Below, in pieces: positions 45,664 through 55,410 of a DNA stretch of 64,000 bases. A program made the translations under genes and the position numbers. Source of the DNA: Rivibacter subsaxonicus (GTDB lineage Bacteria > Pseudomonadota > Gammaproteobacteria > Burkholderiales > Burkholderiaceae_C). The DNA lies in the NCBI RefSeq assembly GCF_004217215.1, contig NZ_SHKP01000004.1:1148829-1212828 (forward strand). Reading direction: 5' to 3'. The notes beneath the pieces were generated by a model. It was given only the letters and a program-made list of their open reading frames with translations. It ran no database searches and was not told the DNA's origin. Position 1 is the first letter of the stretch. Each line of letters starts with the position of its first letter.

Positions 45664-47436
45664 ATGGACATGTCTGCCGCGGACATCAAGCGTGCCGCCT
45701 CGGCACAGCCGCAATCCCCCCCGAAGGAGCTGAACGGCTCCGAAATCCTCGTTCGCAGCCTGCAGGCCGAAGGTGTCAAGCACCTCTGGGGTTACCCCGG
45801 CGGCGCGGTGCTCTACATCTACGACGCGCTCTACAAGCAGGACAGCATCGAGCATGTGCTCGTGCGTCATGAGCAGGCCGCGATCCACGCCGCCGACGGC
45901 TATGCCCGCGCCACCGGCGAGGTCGGCGTGGCGCTCGTCACCTCCGGCCCGGGCGTGACCAATGCCGTCACCGGCATCGCCACCGCCTACATGGACTCGA
46001 TCCCGATGGTGATCATCACCGGGCAGGTGCCGACGCCGGCGATCGGGCTCGACGCCTTCCAGGAATGCGACACCGTCGGCATCACGCGCCCGATCGTCAA
46101 GCACAACTTCCTGGTCAAGGACGTGCGCGAACTGGCGACGACGATCAAGAAGGCCTTCCACATCGCCCGCACCGGCCGTCCCGGCCCGGTGGTGGTCGAT
46201 GTGCCGAAGGATGTGTCGCTGCACACCGCGCCCTTCCACTACCCGGAGCGCGTCGAGATGCGCTCCTACAACCCGGTGCGCAAGGGCCACAGCGGCCAGA
46301 TCCGCAAGGCGGTGCAGCTGCTGCTGCAGGCGCGTCGGCCCTACATCTACACCGGCGGCGGCGTGATCCTCGGCAACGCCAGCGCCGAGTTGCGCGAGCT
46401 GGTCGACCTGCTCGGCTTCCCCTGCACCAACACGTTGATGGGGCTGGGTGCGTTTCCGTCGACCGACCCGCGCTTCCTCGGCATGCTCGGCATGCACGGC
46501 ACCTACGAGGCGAACATGACGATGCAGCACTGCGACGTGCTGATCGCGGTGGGCGCGCGCTTCGACGATCGCGTGATCGGCAACCCGAAGCACTTTGCGA
46601 CGGTCGAGCGCAAGATCATCCACGTCGACATCGACCCTTCGAGCATCTCCAAGCGCGTCAAGGTCGACATCCCGATCGTCGGCGACGTCAAGGAAGTGCT
46701 GCAGGAGCTGATCAGCCAGTTGCGCGAGGCGCAGGCGCGGCCCGATGCCGTCGCGCTCAGCGCCTGGTGGAGCCAGATCGCCGAGTGGCGCAAGCGCGAG
46801 TGCCTCAAGTACAAGGGCTCGGACGAGGTCATCAAGCCGCAGATGGTGGTCGAGAAGCTGTGGGAGCTGACCCGCGGCAGCGACGCCTACATCACTTCCG
46901 ACGTTGGTCAGCACCAGATGTGGGCAGCGCAGTACTACCGCTTCGACGAGCCGCGCCGCTGGATCAACTCCGGCGGCCTCGGCACGATGGGCGTGGGCCT
47001 GCCGTATGCGATGGGCATCAAGCTGGCCAAGCCCGACAGTGATGTGTTCTGCATCACCGGCGAGGGCTCGATCCAGATGTGCATCCAGGAGCTCTCGACC
47101 TGCCAGCAGTACAAGACGCCGGTCAAGATCGTCTCGCTCAACAACCGCTACCTGGGCATGGTGCGCCAGTGGCAGCAGCTCGACTACGGCGGCCGCTACT
47201 CGCACAGCTACATGGATGCGCTGCCCGACTTCGTGAAACTGGCCGAGGCCTACGGGCATGTCGGCCTGCTGGTCGAGAAGCCGGGCGACGTGGAGGGCGC
47301 GCTGCGTGAGGCGATCCGGCTCAAGGATCGCACCGTGTTCCTCGACATCCGCACCGACCCCACCGAAAACGTCTGGCCGATGGTCAAGGCCGGGCAGGGT
47401 ATCTCGGAGATGCTGCTGGGCTCCGAGGACCTCTAG
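45664..47436 (+). CDS. ilvB: Acetolactate synthase large subunit
   Basis: A 590-residue thiamin-diphosphate, FAD-binding enzyme joining two pyruvates (or pyruvate and 2-oxobutyrate) in valine, leucine and isoleucine synthesis. Hallmarks: GYPGGAVLYIYDALY, the catalytic Glu in VRHEQAAIHAADGYARATG, TSGPGVTNAVTGIATAYMDS, and the metal motif GEGSIQMCIQELSTCQQY. AGAGG precedes ATG 45664. It is followed by ilvH and ilvC. The 248-bp upstream gap, shared with the divergent sigma factor gene, must hold its promoter; no convincing leader peptide was found there. Confidence 0.96.
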   Translation: MDMSAADIKRAASAQPQSPPKELNGSEILVRSLQAEGVKHLWGYPGGAVLYIYDALYKQDSIEHVLVRHEQAAIHAADGYARATGEVGVALVTSGPGVTNAVTGIATAYMDSIPMVIITGQVPTPAIGLDAFQECDTVGITRPIVKHNFLVKDVRELATTIKKAFHIARTGRPGPVVVDVPKDVSLHTAPFHYPERVEMRSYNPVRKGHSGQIRKAVQLLLQARRPYIYTGGGVILGNASAELRELVDLLGFPCTNTLMGLGAFPSTDPRFLGMLGMHGTYEANMTMQHCDVLIAVGARFDDRVIGNPKHFATVERKIIHVDIDPSSISKRVKVDIPIVGDVKEVLQELISQLREAQARPDAVALSAWWSQIAEWRKRECLKYKGSDEVIKPQMVVEKLWELTRGSDAYITSDVGQHQMWAAQYYRFDEPRRWINSGGLGTMGVGLPYAMGIKLAKPDSDVFCITGEGSIQMCIQELSTCQQYKTPVKIVSLNNRYLGMVRQWQQLDYGGRYSHSYMDALPDFVKLAEAYGHVGLLVEKPGDVEGALREAIRLKDRTVFLDIRTDPTENVWPMVKAGQGISEMLLGSEDL

Positions 47437-47604
47437 GAAGCCGGTCGCCGGCGGCGCAAGGAAGCGGGGCTTGCCGGCCCCGCGTCAGGCGCGTCGAGGG
47501 CGACCGGAATCCGGTCCGAAGAGCATTCCGATCAACTTCGCAAGGCGTGGCCAGGGGCCGGCGGTTACCGCCGCCGGTCGTGAAGAGCGCGCCGAACGGG
47601 AACC

Positions 47605-49162
<1,558 letters not shown>

Positions 49163-49180
49163 TCGGACCCACGTCGTAGC

Positions 49181-49206
49181 AAAGGCCGCCGGAAGGCGGC
49201 CTTTTT
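49181..49206 (+). terminator. Intrinsic terminator of ilvBHC
   Basis: A perfect 10-bp stem AAAGGCCGCC/GGCGGCCTTT with loop GGAA followed by TT. It ends 8 bp before the stop of the convergent ccmD gene. Confidence 0.85.
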
Positions 49207-49213
49207 CATTGCC

Positions 49214-49378
49214 TCAGTGCTCGTGTTCGATCGCTGCGGTGCGCAGCAAGGCACGGCGTCGCGCCGCGAGCAAGACGACCTCGCCGGCCATCAGCAGTGC
49301 CGTCACGCCGAACGAGCCCCAGACGTAAACGCCGTAGCCGCCCATCGCGAAGAAGTCCGACCAGCTGTTCCAGTTCAT
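49214..49378 (-). CDS. ccmD: Haem exporter subunit CcmD
   Basis: A 54-residue membrane protein with one helix (~17-39) and the CcmD pattern: NSWSDFFAMGGYGVYVWGSFG at the N-terminus and a basic LLAARRRALLR segment after the helix. CcmD stabilises haem-loaded CcmE release from CcmABC. Its ATG overlaps the stop of ccmC (49375-49378). It is the last gene of the block; no ccmE-I genes follow. Confidence 0.88.
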   Translation of the reverse strand: MNWNSWSDFFAMGGYGVYVWGSFGVTALLMAGEVVLLAARRRALLRTAAIEHEH

Positions 49379-50160
49379 GCAGATCCCGCTTCCGGTCGCA
49401 ATTCGCGCTGCACCCACGCCGTGTGCTGCTCGCGCTCGAGGATGATGGTGCGCAGCCGGGCCAGCGCCACCGCGATCGAGTACATCCAGAAGCCAAGCGC
49501 CAGCAGCAGCATGCCCAGCAGCATCGGCGTGGCGATGGTCGGCGCGCTCGAGAGGCTGACCGAGGCGCCCTGGTGCAGCGTGTTCCACCACTTGACCGAG
49601 AAATAGATGATCGGCACGTTGACCACGCCGACCAGTGCCAGCAGCGCCGCCGCACGATCGGCGCGGCGCGCGTCGTCGATCGCCGCATGCAGCGACAGGA
49701 AGCCGATGTAGAGGAACAGCAGGATCAGCTCCGAGGTGAGCCGCGCGTCCCAGACCCACCAGGTGCCCCAGGTCGGCTTGCCCCAGAGCGCGCCGGTCCA
49801 CAGCGCGATGAAGGTCATCAGCGCACCGGTCGGCGCCAGTGCGAGCGCCATCATCGACGAGAGCCGGGCGTTGAACACCAGGCCGACGCCGGCCCAGAAG
49901 GCCATCACCAGGTAGATGAACATCGACATCCAGGCCGCCGGCACGTGGACGAAGATGATGCGATAGGCCTCGCCCTGCTGGGCGTCGGTGGGCGCGATGC
50001 CGAGGCCCACGACCAGCCCGGCCAGCGACAGCAGCGCCGCGGCAATCGCAAACCACGGAATGAGCCGGCCGGCGAGCGGATAGAAGCGCTGCGGCGCGGC
50101 GTACCTGGACCAGAAGATTCCGCTGTCTTGCATGGGGGCGAGCGTCGATCGATCTGTCAT
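49375..50160 (-). CDS. ccmC: Haem exporter/transferase protein CcmC
   Basis: A 261-residue inner-membrane protein with six helices. The tryptophan-rich haem motif TWGTWWVWDARLTSELIL and the flanking conserved His (FVHVPAAW and KWWNTLHQG) mark CcmC, which loads haem onto CcmE for cytochrome c maturation in the periplasm. The N-terminal ~20 residues before FYPLAGRLIPWF are variable. ccmB lies 12 bp upstream and ccmD overlaps its end. Confidence 0.94.
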   Translation of the reverse strand: MTDRSTLAPMQDSGIFWSRYAAPQRFYPLAGRLIPWFAIAAALLSLAGLVVGLGIAPTDAQQGEAYRIIFVHVPAAWMSMFIYLVMAFWAGVGLVFNARLSSMMALALAPTGALMTFIALWTGALWGKPTWGTWWVWDARLTSELILLFLYIGFLSLHAAIDDARRADRAAALLALVGVVNVPIIYFSVKWWNTLHQGASVSLSSAPTIATPMLLGMLLLALGFWMYSIAVALARLRTIILEREQHTAWVQRELRPEAGSA

Positions 50161-50172
50161 TGTGCAAGGAGC

Positions 50173-50841
50173 TCAATCGAAGGCGATGCGCAGCGCGGCG
50201 GTGGTGGCCAGCGGCGCCAGGAACAGCGCCAGCACCAGCATCGCGGCGAGCAGCGAGAAATGACCGCCGACGCCGATGCCGGCGCTGCTGGCCTCGACCG
50301 CGCCGGCGCCGAAGATCAGCACCGGCACCACCAGCGGCAGCACCAGCAGCGACAGCAGCACCCCGGCGCCGCGCAGGCCCACCGTCAGCGCGGCGCCAAT
50401 CGCGCCGATCAGGCTCAGCAGCGGCGTACCGATCAGCAGCGAGGCCAGCAGCACCAGCGTGGCCTGCGCATCGAGATCGAACTGCAGCGCCAGCAGCGGC
50501 GAGATCAGCACCAGTGGCAGGCCCGAGATCAGCCAGTGGGCGGCAATGCGCGCCAGCACCAGCAGCGGCAGTGGCGTGGCGGCGAGCAGCATCTGCTCCA
50601 GGGTGCCGTCGCGGTGGTCGTCGGCGAACAGGCGGCCGAGCGAGAGCATCGAGGCCAACAGCGCCGCGACCCAGACCACGCCGGGCGCCATCGTTCGCAG
50701 CAGCTCGCGCTCGGGGCCGACGCCGAGCGGAAACAAGCTGACGACGATGATGAAGAAGAACAGCGTGGCCAGCGTGTCGGCGCGGCGGCGGAAGGCCAGC
50801 CGCAGGTCGCGCGCGGCCAGCGCGCGCATGCCGGCGATCAT
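50173..50841 (-). CDS. ccmB: Haem exporter permease CcmB
   Basis: A 222-residue six-helix ABC permease of the cytochrome c maturation system. Conserved parts are ALAARDLRLAFRRRADTLATL, LFADDHRDGTLEQMLL and the C-terminal LALFLAPLATTAALRIAF. It works with CcmA. ATG 50841 is taken as start; a GTG at 50850 overlapping the ccmA stop (GTGA) would add three residues and is equally plausible. Confidence 0.92.
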   Translation of the reverse strand: MIAGMRALAARDLRLAFRRRADTLATLFFFIIVVSLFPLGVGPERELLRTMAPGVVWVAALLASMLSLGRLFADDHRDGTLEQMLLAATPLPLLVLARIAAHWLISGLPLVLISPLLALQFDLDAQATLVLLASLLIGTPLLSLIGAIGAALTVGLRGAGVLLSLLVLPLVVPVLIFGAGAVEASSAGIGVGGHFSLLAAMLVLALFLAPLATTAALRIAFD

Positions 50842-50846
50842 GCCGC

Positions 50847-51461
50847 TCACAGTGCGACCACCATCGGCGCCAGGCCGGTGTCGAGTGCCACTTCCTGGTG
50901 GCTGCTGAGCACGACGATGCCGCCACGGCCCAGATGGCCGGCAATCAACTCGCGCAGCCATTGCAGCGCGCTGCTGTCGAGGGCGTCGAAGGGCTCGTCC
51001 AGCACCCACAGCGGTGGCGCACCGATCAGCAGCCGGGCCAGCGCGAGGCGCCGGCGCTGCCCCTGCGAGAGCAGGCGTGCCGGGGTCGTCTCCCGCCCGC
51101 CCAAGCCGGCGCTGGCGAGGGCCGCGCGCGCCGCAGCCGGTGTGGCCGCGTGACCGCCGAGGAGGGCGGCGGTCCGCAGGTTCTCGAGTGCGCTGAGGTC
51201 GTCCTTGAGCGCTGCGGCATGGCCGATGTAGACGAGTTCCCGGCCAAACTCCTCGCGCAGATCCGCGAGACGTTCGCCCCGCCACAGGACCTCGCCACGG
51301 GCCGGTGCCAGCAGGCCGCAGATCAGGCGCAGCAGGCTGGTCTTGCCGGCGCCGTTGGCGCCCTGCACGCGCAGCAACTGGCCCGGCTGCAGTCGCAGGT
51401 CGAGGCCAGAGAACAGCGTGCGGGCGCCGCGGATGCAGTCGATGTTGCGCAGCTCGAGCAT
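50847..51461 (-). CDS. ccmA: Haem exporter ATP-binding protein CcmA
   Basis: A 204-residue ABC ATPase. Walker A is GANGAGKTSLLRL (~34-46), the signature is LLSQGQRRRLALARLL, Walker B is LWVLDEPFDALD, and the switch His lies in VVLSSHQEVAL. It powers release of holo-CcmE from CcmC/CcmD. It is the first of four minus-strand genes (ccmABCD), which sit in inverted orientation between ilvC and pssA. Confidence 0.93.
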   Translation of the reverse strand: MLELRNIDCIRGARTLFSGLDLRLQPGQLLRVQGANGAGKTSLLRLICGLLAPARGEVLWRGERLADLREEFGRELVYIGHAAALKDDLSALENLRTAALLGGHAATPAAARAALASAGLGGRETTPARLLSQGQRRRLALARLLIGAPPLWVLDEPFDALDSSALQWLRELIAGHLGRGGIVVLSSHQEVALDTGLAPMVVAL

Positions 51462-51599
51462 GGCGCCGCGAGTACACCACGAGCGTCGGTCGCGTTGAAG
51501 CCTCGTTTGCCAGTGTCGCGCCAAGGTGCTGCGGTATCCTCCGCCCCTTGAACTGCTCCCGTCCGATCCTCGCCCAGGCGGACAGGCTGAAGAACCAAC

Positions 51600-52454
51600 A
51601 TGAGCACACCGATGCATGACGGGGACGCGATTCCGGAAGCCCTGCCGGAAGAGGACGACGAGGAGCTCAGCGCGCGTCGTCCGCGCCGCAAGGGCATCTA
51701 CATCCTGCCCAACCTGTTCACGCTGGCGGCGCTGTTCGGCGGCTTCTACGCCATCGTGATGGCGATGAACGGCCGCTTCGAGCAGGCCGCGATCGGCGTC
51801 TTCTGCGCAATGGTGCTCGACAGCCTCGACGGCCGCGTCGCGCGCATGACCAACACCCAGAGCGCCTTCGGCGAGCAGATGGACTCGCTGTCGGACATGG
51901 TGAGCTTCGGCGCCGCGCCGGCGCTGATCGTCTACGAGTGGGCGCTCAAGGGCCTGGGCAAGGCCGGCTGGATCGTGGCCTTCGTCTACTGCGCCTGCGC
52001 CGCGCTGCGGCTGGCACGTTTCAACACCAACATCGGCGTGGTCGACAAGCGCTTCTTCCAGGGCCTGCCGAGCCCGGCCGCGGCGGCGCTGGTGATCGGC
52101 TTCATCTGGGTCATGGACGACGCCGGCTGGAAGAACGTGTCGGAGATCGCGGCGCTGGCCTGGTGGGCCCTCGCGCTGACGCTCTATGCCGGCGTGACGA
52201 TGGTGCTGAACATTCCCTTCTACAGCTTCAAGGACGTGAGCTTCAAGAAGACGGTGCCCTTCATCGTCATCGTGGCCATCGCGCTCGGCATCGCGATCAT
52301 CAACATCCATCCGCCTGTCGTGCTGTTCGCGCTGTTCGCGATCTATGGCATCTCGGGCTACGTGGTGTACGCCTACAAGAAGGCCAAGGGCAAGCAGGTC
52401 AGCGTGATCGCCACCTCGATCGACGAGCCCGACGAGCGCGGCCTGCACGGCTGA
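51600..52454 (+). CDS. pssA: CDP-diacylglycerol-serine O-phosphatidyltransferase
   Basis: A 284-residue membrane enzyme of the CDP-alcohol phosphotransferase family making phosphatidylserine. The family motif DSLDGRVARMTNTQ then FGEQMDSLSDMVSFGAAPAL supplies the metal-binding Asp residues. About eight helices follow a charged, basic N-terminal region (EEDDEELSARRPRRKGIYIL). This is the subclass II (Bacillus-like) enzyme rather than the E. coli PssA type. It is divergent from ccmA. The leuA leader begins 28 bp after its stop. Confidence 0.94.
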   Translation: MSTPMHDGDAIPEALPEEDDEELSARRPRRKGIYILPNLFTLAALFGGFYAIVMAMNGRFEQAAIGVFCAMVLDSLDGRVARMTNTQSAFGEQMDSLSDMVSFGAAPALIVYEWALKGLGKAGWIVAFVYCACAALRLARFNTNIGVVDKRFFQGLPSPAAAALVIGFIWVMDDAGWKNVSEIAALAWWALALTLYAGVTMVLNIPFYSFKDVSFKKTVPFIVIVAIALGIAIINIHPPVVLFALFAIYGISGYVVYAYKKAKGKQVSVIATSIDEPDERGLHG

Positions 52455-52467
52455 GTCCGCCGCGCTG

Positions 52468-52476
52468 TGCTACATT
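52468..52476 (+). promoter_or_regulatory. Extended -10 promoter of the leuA leader
   Basis: TGCTACATT reads as TGn plus the -10 hexamer TACATT (52471-52476). No good -35 is seen at 17 bp. A start about 7 bp downstream would fall on the A of the leader ATG at 52483. Confidence 0.5.
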
Positions 52477-52482
52477 GAATCC

Positions 52483-52536
52483 ATGTCGTTCCGCCCCACG
52501 CTGCTACTTCTTCTAGGAGTGCCTCGCGCGCGCTGA
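52483..52536 (+). CDS. leuL: leuA leader peptide (leucine attenuator)
   Basis: A 17-codon reading frame encoding [17 protein letters not shown] and a TGA stop. Five leucine codons run consecutively (CTG CTA CTT CTT CTA); CTA and CTT are rare codons in this GC-rich genome, so ribosome stalling would be sensitive to charged tRNA-Leu. A terminator hairpin follows 29 bp after the stop and leuA begins at 52638. This is the classic layout of transcription attenuation for leucine synthesis. There is no ribosome-binding site, and the predicted transcript start coincides with the ATG, so it may be translated leaderless. Confidence 0.85.
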   Translation: MSFRPTLLLLLGVPRAR

Positions 52537-52564
52537 TCGACTTCGTCCATCCGAATTCCGCATC

Positions 52565-52605
52565 ACGGCCCGCGCGCTCACCAGCCCGCGGGCCGTTTGC
52601 TTTTT
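52565..52605 (+). terminator. Attenuator hairpin before leuA
   Basis: A perfect 10-bp stem (ACGGCCCGCG 52565-52574 with CGCGGGCCGT 52587-52596) followed by TTGCTTTTT. The left arm's CGCGCG could instead pair with CGCGCGCGC at the end of the leader peptide (52524-52532), giving an antiterminator when the ribosome stalls on the leucine codons. Confidence 0.85.
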
Positions 52606-52637
52606 CTCCCACGCGAGCTGAACCCCGGAGATTTCCC

Positions 52638-54179
52638 ATGTCCGACAAGCTGATCATCTTTGACACCACCTTGCGCGATGGCGAGCAGTCGCCCGGCGCC
52701 TCGATGACGCGCGAGGAGAAACTGCGCATCGCACGCCAACTCGAGCGGCTGCGCGTCGACGTGATCGAGGCCGGCTTCGCCGCCTCGAGCAACGGTGACT
52801 TCGAGGCCGTGAAGTCGATTGCCGACCACATCCGCGAATCCACCGTCTGCTCGCTGGCGCGCGCCAACGACCGCGACATCGCGCGCGCCGCCGAGGCGCT
52901 CAAGAGCGCCGAGCGTGCGCGCATCCACACCTTCATCGCCACCAGCGAACTCCACATGGAGAAGAAGCTGCGCATGACGCGCGAGCAGGTGCTCGAGCAG
53001 GCGCGGCTGTCGGTGCGTTTCGCGCGCAACCTGTGCGGCGACGTCGAGTTCTCGCCCGAGGACGGCTATCGCTCCGACCCCGACTTCCTGTGTCGCGTGC
53101 TCGAGGCGGTGATCGAGGAGGGGGCGACCACGCTCAACATCCCCGACACCGTGGGCTACGCGATTCCGGAGCTCTACGGCAACTTCATAAAGATGCTGCG
53201 CGAACGGGTGCCGAATTCCGACAAGGTGATCTGGTCGGTGCACTGCCACAACGACCTCGGCATGGCGGTCGCCAACTCGCTGGCCGGCGTCAAGATCGGC
53301 GGGGCGCGCCAGATCGAATGCACCATCAACGGCCTCGGCGAGCGCGCCGGCAACTGCGCGCTCGAGGAGGTGGTGATGGCGGTGCGCACCCGGCGCGATC
53401 ACTTCGGCCTCGAGGTCGGCATCGACACCACGCAGATCGTGCCGGCCTCGCGCATGGTCAGCCAGACCACCGGCTTCGTGGTGCAGCCCAACAAGGCGGT
53501 GGTCGGCGCCAACGCCTTTGCCCATGCCAGCGGCATCCATCAGGACGGCGTGCTCAAGGCGCGTGACACCTACGAAATCATGCGCGCCGAGGATGTGGGC
53601 TGGAGCGCCAACAAGATCGTGCTCGGCAAGCTCAGCGGCCGCAACGCCTTCAAACAGCGGCTGGCCGACCTCGGCATCGAGCTCGAAAGCGAGGGCGAGA
53701 TCAACGCCGCCTTTGCCCGCTTCAAGGATCTGGCCGATCGCAAGAGCGAGATCTTCGACGAGGACATCATCGCCCTGGTCGGCGACGAGAGCGTCACGCC
53801 CGAGCATGAGGCCTACCGCCTGCTGTCGCTCGAGCAGCAGTCCGCCACCGGCGAGCGGCCGCGCGCCACCGTGGCGTTCGTCGCCGACGGCATCGAGCAC
53901 AAGGCCCAGAGCGAGGGCAACGGACCGGTCGATGCCAGCCTCAAGGCGATCGAGTCGCTGGTGAAAAGTGGAGCGGAGATGCTCCTCTATTCGGTGAACG
54001 CAATCACCTCCGGCAGCACAGAATCACAGGGTGAGGTGACGGTCCGGTTGCAGCACGGTGGACGTGTGGTCAACGGCGTCGGCTCGGACCCCGACATCGT
54101 GGTGGCTTCGGCCAAGGCCTACCTGGCCGCGCTGAACAAGCTCCACAGCAAGCAGGAACGCGTCGCGGCCCAGGGCTAA
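52638..54179 (+). CDS. leuA: 2-isopropylmalate synthase
   Basis: A 513-residue enzyme condensing acetyl-CoA with 2-ketoisovalerate, the first committed step of leucine synthesis. The catalytic barrel shows [50 protein letters not shown] and [18 protein letters not shown]; the linker has [18 protein letters not shown]; the C-terminal ~120 residues form the leucine-binding regulatory domain. Feedback inhibition and the upstream attenuator give two layers of leucine control. GGAG 7 bp before ATG 52638. Confidence 0.97.
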   Translation: MSDKLIIFDTTLRDGEQSPGASMTREEKLRIARQLERLRVDVIEAGFAASSNGDFEAVKSIADHIRESTVCSLARANDRDIARAAEALKSAERARIHTFIATSELHMEKKLRMTREQVLEQARLSVRFARNLCGDVEFSPEDGYRSDPDFLCRVLEAVIEEGATTLNIPDTVGYAIPELYGNFIKMLRERVPNSDKVIWSVHCHNDLGMAVANSLAGVKIGGARQIECTINGLGERAGNCALEEVVMAVRTRRDHFGLEVGIDTTQIVPASRMVSQTTGFVVQPNKAVVGANAFAHASGIHQDGVLKARDTYEIMRAEDVGWSANKIVLGKLSGRNAFKQRLADLGIELESEGEINAAFARFKDLADRKSEIFDEDIIALVGDESVTPEHEAYRLLSLEQQSATGERPRATVAFVADGIEHKAQSEGNGPVDASLKAIESLVKSGAEMLLYSVNAITSGSTESQGEVTVRLQHGGRVVNGVGSDPDIVVASAKAYLAALNKLHSKQERVAAQG

Positions 54180-54218
54180 GTCATGAAGCCCTACGGGTAA
54201 ACCTAGACTCGAAATGAG

Positions 54219-54259
54219 AAAAGGTTCGCAAGTTCTTGATCTTGCGCACCTTTTTTCTT
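54219..54259 (+). terminator. Intrinsic terminator of leuA
   Basis: A 14-bp stem AAAAGGTTCGCAAG/CTTGCGCACCTTTT with one mismatch and an 8-nt loop, followed by TTCTTT. It is flanked on both sides by the same 10-mer, CCTAGACTCG (54202-54211 and 54264-54273 region). Confidence 0.8.
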
Positions 54260-54293
54260 TCGCCTAGACTCGGGCGCATTCTTGGGATCGCCT

Positions 54294-55322
54294 GTGACCC
54301 TCCAGCTTCGTCTCTCATCGTTGATTCCCGCCCTGGCTTCGGCTCTGCTGTTGCTGGGGCTGAGCCTGCCCGCGGCCGAAGCGGCGGCCAAGCGCAAGAG
54401 CGCCACGAGCGCCACGCCACCGGTGACGCTCAAGGTCGCCAAGACCAATCGAGTCGCCAAGAAGCGCGTGGCTTCTTCGCGCCGGGTCGTCATCGTCCCA
54501 TCGCGGCCCTCGGCCGGCGAACTGGCCGGCCTGCATGGCACTTCCGATCCGCTCGATCTGCGCTCCAGCGTGGCCTTCGTGATCGATCAGGACACGCACG
54601 AGGTCCTGCTCGACAAGAACGCCCAGGCGGTGCTGCCGATCGCATCGCTGACCAAGCTGATGACCTCGGTGGTGGTGGTCGAAGCCGGTCTTCCGCTCGA
54701 CGAGGTTCTGACGATCAGCCAGGACGACGTGGACACCGAGAAGGGCAGCGGCTCCAGGCTGCGCGTGGGTACCCAGCTGACGCGCGGCGAGATGCTGCAT
54801 CTGGCGCTGATGTCCTCCGAGAACCGGGCCGCCAACGCGCTCGGGCGCCACTACCCGGGTGGCCAGGCCGCCTTCGTCGAGGCGATGAATGCCAAGGCGC
54901 AGTTGCTTGGCATGGGCGACACGCGCTATGTCGAGCCGACCGGGCTGTCGAGCCGCAACCAGAGCAGTGCCAAGGACTTGGCGCTGTTGGTGGGCGCCGC
55001 TTCGCAGCACCCGCTGATCAGCGAACTCTCGACCTCGCCCTCGTACCAGGTGGCGGTGGGGCGCCGTACCCTGCAGTACCACACGACCAACCGGCTGGTG
55101 CTCAACCCGAGCTGGGAGATCGGCCTGCAGAAGACCGGCTACATCTCCGAGGCCGGACGGTGCCTCGTGATGCAGGCGCGCCTGGCCGGCCGCAAGCTGA
55201 TCATGGTGTTCCTCGATTCGACCGGCAAGTATTCGCGGCTCGGCGATGCCGAGCGCGTTCGCCAGTGGATCGAGGCCGCGCCGGTGACCACCACCGCAAC
55301 GGTGCCGGGCCTGAGTTCCTGA
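54294..55322 (+). CDS. pbpG: D-alanyl-D-alanine endopeptidase (PBP7-like)
   Basis: A 342-residue exported penicillin-binding protein of the S11 family that trims peptidoglycan crosslinks. A signal peptide (~1-31) is followed by a Lys/Arg-rich stretch (~33-65) and the catalytic domain: SxxK in IASLTKLM (Ser118, Lys121), SxN in LMSSENRAANALG and KTG in LQKTGYISEAG. The start is GTG 54294 or TTG 54282; neither has a clear ribosome site. TTGCGC and TAGACT with 17-bp spacing (54242-54270) could be the promoter, leaving almost no 5' leader. Confidence 0.88.
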   Translation: MTLQLRLSSLIPALASALLLLGLSLPAAEAAAKRKSATSATPPVTLKVAKTNRVAKKRVASSRRVVIVPSRPSAGELAGLHGTSDPLDLRSSVAFVIDQDTHEVLLDKNAQAVLPIASLTKLMTSVVVVEAGLPLDEVLTISQDDVDTEKGSGSRLRVGTQLTRGEMLHLALMSSENRAANALGRHYPGGQAAFVEAMNAKAQLLGMGDTRYVEPTGLSSRNQSSAKDLALLVGAASQHPLISELSTSPSYQVAVGRRTLQYHTTNRLVLNPSWEIGLQKTGYISEAGRCLVMQARLAGRKLIMVFLDSTGKYSRLGDAERVRQWIEAAPVTTTATVPGLSS

Positions 55323-55383
55323 TCGATCACACCCGCGGGACTACGGGGACCTTTGCATCCGGCGTCGTTGGGATGGACGCTGC

Positions 55384-55410
55384 AGAAAGCCCGGCTCGAC
55401 CGGGCTTTCT
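55384..55410. terminator. Bidirectional terminator between pbpG and the IclR gene
   Basis: A perfect 11-bp stem AGAAAGCCCGG/CCGGGCTTTCT with a 5-nt loop. It reads A-rich before and T-rich after in both directions and abuts the stop of the convergent regulator gene. Confidence 0.75.
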
